64,000 nucleotides of DNA from JANNOG01 sp031398915 (GTDB lineage: Bacteria > Actinomycetota > Actinomycetes > Actinomycetales > JBBAYJ01), in assembly GCA_031398915.1 (NCBI GenBank), contig JANNOG010000048.1, positions 1-64,000 of the forward strand, read 5' to 3'. The translations under genes and the position numbers were made by a program. Below, in pieces: positions 58,375-64,000 of this stretch (the stretch's first letter is position 1; each line of letters starts with the position of its first letter). Under the pieces are notes generated by a model. That model saw nothing but the letters and a program-made list of their open reading frames with translations. It had not been told where the DNA came from and did no database searches.

Positions 58375-59808
58375 ATGCGCTTCGCCGAGTCGGTCGTCGA
58401 CCTGGTTGGTCACACTCCTCTCGTCCGACTCTCGCGGGTGACCCACGGCCTGTGGCCGGGCGCAGCCGAGGGCCGGGGACCCACAGTCCTCGCCAAAGTC
58501 GAATATCTGAATCCGGGCGGCAGCGTCAAGGATCGAATCGCCCTCAAGATGGTCGAGGCGGCAGAGGCCGACGGCAGCCTTCCCCCCGGCGGCACGATCG
58601 TCGAGCCCACCAGCGGCAACACCGGTGTCGGACTGGCCCTGGTCGCGCAGCAACGTGGCTACACGTGCGTGTTCGTCTGCCCGGACAAGGTCAGCGAGGA
58701 CAAGCGCAACGTGCTACGGGCATACGGCGCCGAGGTCGTGGTGTGCCCCACCGCCGTCGAGCCGAGCGACCCCGAGTCCTACTACTCGGTCTCTGACCGC
58801 CTGGCCCGCGAACTGCCGGGAGGGTGGAAGCCCAACCAGTATGCGAATCCCGCGGGCCCGGCCAGTCACTACGAGACCACCGGTCCGGAGATCTGGTCCG
58901 ACACGGATGGCCGTGTGACGCACTTCGTTGCCGGTGTCGGTACCGGTGGGACCATCACCGGTACCGGCCGGTACCTGAAGGACGCAAGTGCGGCGCTCGC
59001 CGCCTCCGATCCGACGGCACGGCGCCGGGGCGTGCGAGTCGTCGGGGTGGATCCGGAGGGGTCGGTGTACTCCGGCGGCACAGGTCGGCCGTACCTGGTC
59101 GAGGGTGTGGGAGAAGACTTCTGGCCCAGCGCCTACGACCCCACGGTGCCGGACGAGATCGTAGCGGTCAGTGATGCCGACTCGTTTCACATGACCCGGC
59201 GATTGGCCCGCGAGGAGGGCTTGCTGGTGGGCGGATCGTGCGGGATGGCCGCCGTGGGTGCGTTGCGAGTCGCTGCCCGGCTCGCGGCCGAGGGCCATGA
59301 CGACGCGGTCATCGTCGTGCTGTTGCCGGACGGCGGCCGCGGGTATCTGTCCAAGATATTCAACGATTCGTGGATGGCCTCGTACGGTTTCCTGCCGGGT
59401 GGAGTGGGACGGACCGCCGGTGAGGTGTTGCGCAGCAAGAGCGGTGACATGCCGGCACTGGTCCACACGCATCCTGGCGAGACGCTTCGTGACGCCATCG
59501 AAATCCTGCGGACCTATCAGGTGTCTCAGATGCCGGTCGTCAAGGCAGAGCCCCCCATCATGGCGGGGGAGGTAGCGGGGTCGGTCACCGAAACCCACTT
59601 GCTCGACGTCGTGTTCAGTGGCGATGCCAATCTCGCGGATCCGGTGTCGGCTCACATGGGTCCGCCGTTACCCCTCATCGGGTCCGGTGAGGACGTCGAA
59701 ACGGTTCGCAAGGCCCTGCAGCTCTCGGACGCGGTCATGGTGATCGACGACGGCAAGCCGATCGGTGTGCTGACGCGCCACGACCTTCTCGGCTTTCTCG
59801 CATCGTGA
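58375..59808 (+). CDS. cbs: Cystathionine beta-synthase
   Basis: Condenses serine and homocysteine to cystathionine in reverse transsulfuration. The 477-residue protein has a PLP fold-type II domain (about 1-335): LVGHTPLVRLSRV, EYLNPGGSVKDRIAL (PLP Lys in SVKD), EPTSGNTGVGLALV and GVGTGGTITGTGRYLK (phosphate loop). Two C-terminal CBS motifs follow (about 355-477), ending DDGKPIGVLTRHDLLGFL. No N-terminal heme domain is present, as in mycobacterial Cbs (Rv1077). The PHP-domain gene follows after 13 bases. Confidence 0.93.
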   Translation: MRFAESVVDLVGHTPLVRLSRVTHGLWPGAAEGRGPTVLAKVEYLNPGGSVKDRIALKMVEAAEADGSLPPGGTIVEPTSGNTGVGLALVAQQRGYTCVFVCPDKVSEDKRNVLRAYGAEVVVCPTAVEPSDPESYYSVSDRLARELPGGWKPNQYANPAGPASHYETTGPEIWSDTDGRVTHFVAGVGTGGTITGTGRYLKDASAALAASDPTARRRGVRVVGVDPEGSVYSGGTGRPYLVEGVGEDFWPSAYDPTVPDEIVAVSDADSFHMTRRLAREEGLLVGGSCGMAAVGALRVAARLAAEGHDDAVIVVLLPDGGRGYLSKIFNDSWMASYGFLPGGVGRTAGEVLRSKSGDMPALVHTHPGETLRDAIEILRTYQVSQMPVVKAEPPIMAGEVAGSVTETHLLDVVFSGDANLADPVSAHMGPPLPLIGSGEDVETVRKALQLSDAVMVIDDGKPIGVLTRHDLLGFLAS

Positions 59809-59821
59809 GGTCGCGCACCTC

Positions 59822-61165
59822 GTGAGCGACGGCCATCCGTCGACGCCCGGCGTCGGCGCGTTGTTCCTGCGTCCCCGCCGTCGGGGTGACGCCCACGGAT
59901 TGGGTGCCGGCCGGTCGTCGGCGTTGCAGAGTCCCGTGACGCGCGGCACCTTCCTGCTGCATGGTGACCTGCACAACCATTCGGACCTGTCGGACGGGTT
60001 CGGCCACGCCGAAGACGCCTTCGCGTCGATGCGGGCTGCGGGCCTGGACGCCGCCGCTCTCACCGACCACGCCGGTATAAGCGATCGCAGCGGAGCACTC
60101 GACCCGCATCTGGTCGACACGCTGCGACGGGTGTGGCCCGAGGACCCGGGGATGCCCTCGTCGCTGATGGGTGACACGGAATACGCGCGAGCCGGTGATC
60201 TTGCTGCTGCAGCCGAAAGCCGGGGCGAGTTCGCTGCGATTCGTGGTTTCGAGTGGACAACCCCACATCTGGGACACATCAACGTCTGGTTCTCCCCGAC
60301 CTGGACTCCGGTGACCGACGTCACCATCTCGGGCGGGGTCGCCACGCTGCATGACTGGCTGGCGTCCGCAGCCGACGAGCCCGACGGCCAGGACATTCTC
60401 GCCGGCTTCAACCACCCCGGACGTGAGCGCCTGCGCTTCGACGCTTTCCGCTTCGACGCACGACTCGCTGATCGGCTGGTGAGCCTGGAGATGTTCAACC
60501 GGGACAGCGACTACCTGTTCGAGGGGGTATCCCGCGGGGGTCGGTCACCCCTGGTCGATTGCCTGGCGGCGGGGTGGTGGCCCGGTCTGGCAGGGGTGAG
60601 CGACGAGCACAGCCCGCGCTGGGGATTCGAACCTGGTAGGGGTCGAACCGGATTGTGGGTACGTGAGTGGTCCCGAGCGGGAGTGCGGGAAGCTCTGGCC
60701 GCCCGTCGAATCTTCGCCACACGCGAGCCCGGGCTGCGCCTCGACGTGGTGGCCGCCTGGGCGCGTCCCGGCACCGCAACGATCGCGTCGGTGATCACTC
60801 GGGGCGAGGCGGTCCGGATGGGGAGCCGACTGGGCCCGGTTCAGGCTGTCGCGCCCGACGAACGTGCCGACCCGACGGCCGTCGATCTGGCCGTCGACCT
60901 CGCCGGCCCTGGTGAGTGGGAGGGCCGTGAGGTCGCCATTCAGGTGCTCACGACAGGCGCCCTGGTCCCCGAGGTGGTCATGGAAACTGTGGGCCGGTTC
61001 GGATCACCGATCGTGGTGCGGACCCCCGTGGGCGGTGACGACTCGACCCCCTGGTTGGTGGTGAGAATCGCTGATCTGATCGAGCGCAACGAACGGCCAG
61101 GGCCCGTGGGGCACTTGGGCAACCGTCGGGCGCTCGCCTACGCCAGTCCTATCCGGCTGACCTGA
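59822..61165 (+). CDS. PHP-domain metal-dependent phosphoesterase-like protein
   Basis: A 447-residue protein with PHP motifs GDLHNHSDLSDGFG (metal-binding HxH) and AAALTDHAGISD at about residues 47-85, then IRGFEWTTPHLGHINVWF and GFNHPGRERL. The C-terminal third (after GRRSPLVDCL-type region and VREALAARRIFATREPG) is a beta-rich domain. PHP domains hydrolyse phosphoesters with bound metals; the substrate is unknown. GTG 59822 starts 13 bases after cbs, so the two may be co-transcribed. The first 40 residues are poorly conserved, so the start is uncertain. Confidence 0.83.
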   Translation: MSDGHPSTPGVGALFLRPRRRGDAHGLGAGRSSALQSPVTRGTFLLHGDLHNHSDLSDGFGHAEDAFASMRAAGLDAAALTDHAGISDRSGALDPHLVDTLRRVWPEDPGMPSSLMGDTEYARAGDLAAAAESRGEFAAIRGFEWTTPHLGHINVWFSPTWTPVTDVTISGGVATLHDWLASAADEPDGQDILAGFNHPGRERLRFDAFRFDARLADRLVSLEMFNRDSDYLFEGVSRGGRSPLVDCLAAGWWPGLAGVSDEHSPRWGFEPGRGRTGLWVREWSRAGVREALAARRIFATREPGLRLDVVAAWARPGTATIASVITRGEAVRMGSRLGPVQAVAPDERADPTAVDLAVDLAGPGEWEGREVAIQVLTTGALVPEVVMETVGRFGSPIVVRTPVGGDDSTPWLVVRIADLIERNERPGPVGHLGNRRALAYASPIRLT

Positions 61166-61187
61166 GCGAGCTCTCAGCTGGTGTGCA

Positions 61188-61193
61188 TAGGGT
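61188..61193 (+). promoter_or_regulatory. -10 box of a likely leaderless sortase promoter
   Basis: TAGGGT (61188-61193) ends six bases before GTG 61200. This fits a TANNNT -10 driving a transcript that starts at the start codon and favours GTG 61200 over ATG 61203, for which the same box would give a 3-base leader. Confidence 0.4.
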
Positions 61194-61199
61194 GGTCAC

Positions 61200-61892
61200 G
61201 TGATGCGGATCGGCAAGGCACAGATGGCCACGACTGCTGTGGTCGTGATTGCGGTTCTCACGGTGACCGGGTGCACTCGCGAGGCCGCTTCGGCTGCGGA
61301 CCCGTCGGCGCCCACCAGCACTACCACCAGCAGCAGCCGACCTAGCAGTACCCGAACGCCCACGTCGACCGAGGCGACGACCACCAGCGTGGTCGCGTCC
61401 GCCGAGCAACGCCCCACGACCGCACCGCCTGTGGCCGCGCCACGTGCCACTGTCTCGTCTGAGCTGCAGCTGGTGGTGGCAGCCGTCGACATCGATGCAC
61501 CCATCATCGAGGTGGGCGTTACGGACAGTCGCGTGTTGGAGATCCCGGAAGATCCGGCCGTCGTAGGACGATGGGGCGACGGCGCCCGCCCCGGCGACGG
61601 AACCGGGTCCATAGTCCTGGCGGGCCATGTCGACTACAACGGGCGGCCTGGGGCGTTGAGGGCCCTGGCGTCACTCGAACCGGGCGATCAGGCGGTGCTC
61701 GCCGGCTCGGATGGCGACAAGATCTACATTGCCGAACGAGTGGACGTCTATCAGAAGCAGGCGCTGCCATACGAGGCGATCTTCCAATATGACGTGTCTG
61801 AGCGCCTCGTCATCGTCACCTGCGGTGGCCGGTTCGACCGCGCGGCAGGACATTACGAAAGCAACGTCGTCGCCTACCTGCGTCCGGCCTGA
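61200..61892 (+). CDS. Class F sortase, predicted lipoprotein
   Basis: A 230-residue sortase-fold transpeptidase. The N-terminus has a signal with lipobox VTGC (Cys25), so it may be lipid-anchored, followed by a Ser/Thr-rich linker (about 30-75). The catalytic domain has GDGARPGDGTGSIVLAGHVDYNG (catalytic His in AGHVDY), LASLEPGDQAV, IFQYDVSERLVIVTCGGRFD (catalytic Cys in TCGG) and GHYESNVVAYLRP at the end. This matches actinobacterial class F sortases. It is the only sortase in the window and may or may not act on the LPLTG and LALTG proteins 25-60 kb away; class F specificity is poorly known. Confidence 0.87.
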   Translation: MMRIGKAQMATTAVVVIAVLTVTGCTREAASAADPSAPTSTTTSSSRPSSTRTPTSTEATTTSVVASAEQRPTTAPPVAAPRATVSSELQLVVAAVDIDAPIIEVGVTDSRVLEIPEDPAVVGRWGDGARPGDGTGSIVLAGHVDYNGRPGALRALASLEPGDQAVLAGSDGDKIYIAERVDVYQKQALPYEAIFQYDVSERLVIVTCGGRFDRAAGHYESNVVAYLRPA

Positions 61893-61943
61893 GCGTCCCC
61901 TGCCGATTCGGCCCGGACGAAGGGCCACGCCCGCCTCGCTCAG

Positions 61944-63320
61944 TCATGGCGAGGGGTCGGCTTCGAGCCTCCACTGCTTGTCCAGGTGAGCGATCGCCTC
62001 ATGGAGGACCTCAGTGATGGGCCGTCGCGGTCGTTGTCGTGGATCGACGTGGCGGGGTGGAATCAACCTCAGCCCGCCCTGGTCTGCCCGGACGATGAAC
62101 CATTCCCCGGCGTGGACGGCGGTGTGGTGTCTCGGACACAACAGGACCAAGTTGTCCATGTCCGATGAGCCGCCGTTTGCCCAGAACACGATGTGGTGGG
62201 CGTCGCACCAATCGGGAGGCGCGCCACAGACGATGCACCCCTCGTCGCGGGCGGCTAATGCTCGGCGCTGTGCGATCGTGACGAGGCGGTGCTCGCGTCC
62301 GACGTCCAGTGGACCCAGAGAAGCGTCCATGACCACCCGCTGCAGCACCGCGTCGCAGGCGAGTCGTGCCAGTGCCCATGGCTGGAGCACCTCGCCGGAC
62401 TCGGTCACGGCCGATGTGGTCAGCGGTGGTGTGTCGGCGTGATCCGGTGGCGTCGACTCGGCGCCGACGAGTTGGGCTGACGTGGCGTGGACCACCACAC
62501 GTGGTCGTTCGCCACGTCGCGGCTGTGCCACCCCGAGGGCCAGATCCGACACGGTCGCGAGCGCATCGGCACGTCGTTGCCGGGCGGTACGGAGGTCTCG
62601 GTCGCTACTCCCGTCCCTGTGGTTCACCATCGGTTCTGGCGCCGAGTGCGCATCGATCGCGGCCCGCAGCGACGCCCCCGCTATGGCGTCGAGTTGGAAT
62701 CGACCGACCAACATTCCCGTGCTGTCCGTGTTCATGTCCAAGAAGCGACGTTGCGCAGCGCCCGGGTCGCGCCGCCTATGACCGTCCGGGTCGACTCGAT
62801 CCAACATCATGCGCACGGCTGTTCGTAGCTCGCGCGCACTGGAGCCAGCATCCACGACGGTGTGCAGCAGTGATGTGACGGCTGCTCGGTTCTCGGCGTC
62901 GTCCAACAGGTGATGGGGGATCGCGTCCATGCATGCGACGGCGACGTCGACGTGCTCGCGACAGACAGCCCCCTGTGTCAACCGGGGGTCGAAGCCCGCG
63001 AGCACCCCGTCGGGCGCGGTCGCCCTAGCGGCGGCGACATCACGACGGGCGGCGCCGGCCGATGCTCCGGTCGCCTCGCGAACCAGCCCCTCCGTCCGAG
63101 ACCCACCCCCATCACCATGACCGTCGATCTGACGCAGCACGCAGAGGTACGCGGCCTCGATCGCACACCGCACCACTGCCATCTGGTGCAACGCCCGGGT
63201 CAATGTGTCGCGCGGCATGGCCGAGGAGGGGTGGTCGAGGAGTTGGCGTGCCGCAGCGACCGAGACGGTGATCGCGGTGATCGCGTCCATCGCATCCTCC
63301 GGTCCTTCGCTGTGCGACAT
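61944..63320 (-). CDS. DUF222/HNH endonuclease-domain protein
   Basis: A 458-residue protein with an N-terminal DUF222 helical domain (VREATGASAGAARRDVAAARA, about residues 60-200) and a C-terminal HNH domain: CIVCGAPPDWCDAHHIVFW, GGSSDMDNLVLLCPRHHTAVH. Cys pairs and HH residues needed for the zinc site and catalysis are present. Such proteins are abundant in Mycobacteriales (including former 13E12 repeat proteins) and of unknown role. ATG 63320 is the likely start. No flanking repeats or integrase are seen, so there is no sign that it is mobile here. Confidence 0.9.
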   Translation of the reverse strand: MSHSEGPEDAMDAITAITVSVAAARQLLDHPSSAMPRDTLTRALHQMAVVRCAIEAAYLCVLRQIDGHGDGGGSRTEGLVREATGASAGAARRDVAAARATAPDGVLAGFDPRLTQGAVCREHVDVAVACMDAIPHHLLDDAENRAAVTSLLHTVVDAGSSARELRTAVRMMLDRVDPDGHRRRDPGAAQRRFLDMNTDSTGMLVGRFQLDAIAGASLRAAIDAHSAPEPMVNHRDGSSDRDLRTARQRRADALATVSDLALGVAQPRRGERPRVVVHATSAQLVGAESTPPDHADTPPLTTSAVTESGEVLQPWALARLACDAVLQRVVMDASLGPLDVGREHRLVTIAQRRALAARDEGCIVCGAPPDWCDAHHIVFWANGGSSDMDNLVLLCPRHHTAVHAGEWFIVRADQGGLRLIPPRHVDPRQRPRRPITEVLHEAIAHLDKQWRLEADPSP

Positions 63321-63448
63321 GTTCGAACACTAGTACGAACAGAGCGACTCGTCCACCTTTCCGATAGCCACCGCGACGCGACCGCCCTGCCCCGCCTGAG
63401 GCCGCCCAGCTCGTATCGGCGCCGCCCTACAAGCCGCCGCCCGCCGCA

Positions 63449-63482
63449 GGCCCTGGCCCGCCCGAGGCCCTGGCCCGCCCGA
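63449..63482 (+). repeat. 17-bp tandem repeat in the HNH-ABC divergent gap
   Basis: GGCCCTGGCCCGCCCGA occurs twice in tandem (63449-63465 and 63466-63482), and the flanks are also GC-rich. It lies in the ~250-base divergent spacer between the HNH gene and the ABC permease gene. No promoter or other element is clear in this spacer. Confidence 0.75.
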
Positions 63483-63571
63483 GGCCTCGCCCGGGCATGC
63501 GAAACGCCATGGAAACCACCGCGCAACACCCAAAGGTGATCTTCTGTCATCCTCCGGCCGTGAGGTCCGAG

Positions 63572-64000
63572 ATGAGCACGCCCCCCGTCGCCAGCCGGTC
63601 GTCCGGCTCGCCGCGCGTGCTGTCCGCCGCATCGCTCTTGATCATCATTCTGGCTTCGGCAGTGCTGTGGGAGGGCTACAAGGCACTAGGCCAGGCCGCG
63701 GGTGGCGTCTGGCCAGGAACGGATCTGGGGCTGCCGATACGCACGAACGACCGAGCGATGCCTCATCTGTGGGATATCTGGGCGTCCCTGTTCGCGCCTG
63801 CACGCAGAGGTGGCGAGGACATTCTCCTGGTCATTCTCCTCGAGGCTGCCCTTTACACCTGGCGCTCGGCCCTCATCGGTTTCCTTATCGGTTCGGCCAC
63901 CGGCTTCGCCATCGCCGTGACATTCGTTCGTTCTCGGTTGGCCGAGCGCGGCCTCATGCCCTACGTCATCGCCTCTCAGACGGTACCCGTGCTGGCCATC
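63572..64000 (+). CDS. ABC transporter permease, N-terminal part (3' end outside window)
   Basis: The first 143 residues of a permease running off the window end; the frame is open to base 64000. It starts MSTPPVASRSSG, has an N-terminal membrane helix (AASLLIIILASAVLWEGY), then the BPD-type transmembrane domain beginning LYTWRSALIGFLIGSATGFAIAV and PYVIASQTVPVLAI. The last segment is like the NitT/TauT (SsuC/TauC/ThiX) permeases just before the EAA loop. ATG 63572 is preferred; GTG 63560 is also in frame. The substrate cannot be told without the binding protein. Confidence 0.88.
   Translation, partial: MSTPPVASRSSGSPRVLSAASLLIIILASAVLWEGYKALGQAAGGVWPGTDLGLPIRTNDRAMPHLWDIWASLFAPARRGGEDILLVILLEAALYTWRSALIGFLIGSATGFAIAVTFVRSRLAERGLMPYVIASQTVPVLAI

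Noticed and set aside
61944..63320. HNH gene as a homing endonuclease or mobile element
   Set aside because: DUF222/HNH proteins are ordinary chromosomal genes in Mycobacteriales; there is no intron, intein or insertion boundary around it.

Overview
The window is high-GC actinobacterial DNA, with frequent GTG/TTG starts, ATGA/GTGA gene overlaps and several likely leaderless promoters. The housekeeping order prs-rplY-pth ... mfd-(lipoprotein)-mazG-(kinase)-eno-ftsB-DUF501-ppx, followed further on by an SGNH hydrolase next to cystathionine beta-synthase, resembles the Mycobacteriales arrangement (M. tuberculosis has glmU-prs-rplY-pth, mfd-mazG-lpqU-eno-Rv1024-Rv1025-ppx and Rv1075c near cbs). 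A Gordonia/Williamsia-like organism is my best guess; the genus is inference.

Layout. 1-1825: end of prs, then rplY and pth. 2022-36125: a large surface-polysaccharide locus placed between pth and mfd. On its left edge are a Thr-rich LPLTG surface protein and a PqqD-like/HprK-like pair on the minus strand. The plus-strand arm then runs: initiating glycosylphosphotransferase, WbpD-like acetyltransferase, a very large secreted protein with DUF4082 repeats (split by a frameshift), Gfo/Idh dehydrogenase, NAD-epimerase, two DegT aminotransferases, a NeuD-like acetyltransferase, a GT4 glycosyltransferase (with an internal stop), a flippase fused to an acyltransferase, and a secreted DUF4082 plus TIM-barrel-like protein. 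The minus-strand arm (24.3-33.8 kb) holds two further glycosyltransferases and a DUF6492 protein, a Wzz-like protein, an O-antigen polymerase/ligase-like protein, a WecG/TagA-GT2 fusion, a TolB-like propeller protein and an MFS transporter. The right edge has a PF14907-type nucleotidyltransferase and a second Thr-rich protein with a Tat signal and an LALTG sorting motif.

36063-50320: LhgO-like oxidase, mfd, lipoprotein, mazG, PASTA Ser/Thr kinase, eno, ftsB/divIC, DUF501, FAD oxidoreductase, ppx/gppA and a family-5-like uracil-DNA glycosylase. 50489-64000: a degenerate GGDEF/EAL membrane protein, type II NADH dehydrogenase, a tRNA with anticodon UAA, ArfB-like hydrolase, Bax1-I protein, SGNH hydrolase, metallo-hydrolase, cystathionine beta-synthase, PHP-domain protein, class F sortase, DUF222/HNH protein and the start of an ABC permease cut by the window end.

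How it fits together. The polysaccharide locus looks like a Wzx/Wzy-type system: amino-sugar nucleotides are made by the dehydrogenase, aminotransferases and acetyltransferases, assembled on a lipid carrier by the glycosylphosphotransferase and glycosyltransferases, flipped by the Wzx-like fusion and polymerised by the Wzy-like protein under Wzz-like control. Two secreted DUF4082 proteins may bind or process the product. The PqqD/HprK/nucleotidyltransferase set and two small sortase-type proteins bracket the locus and are its least understood part. No gene-free stretch exceeds 300 bases. I saw no rRNA, CRISPR array, transposase or phage genes.
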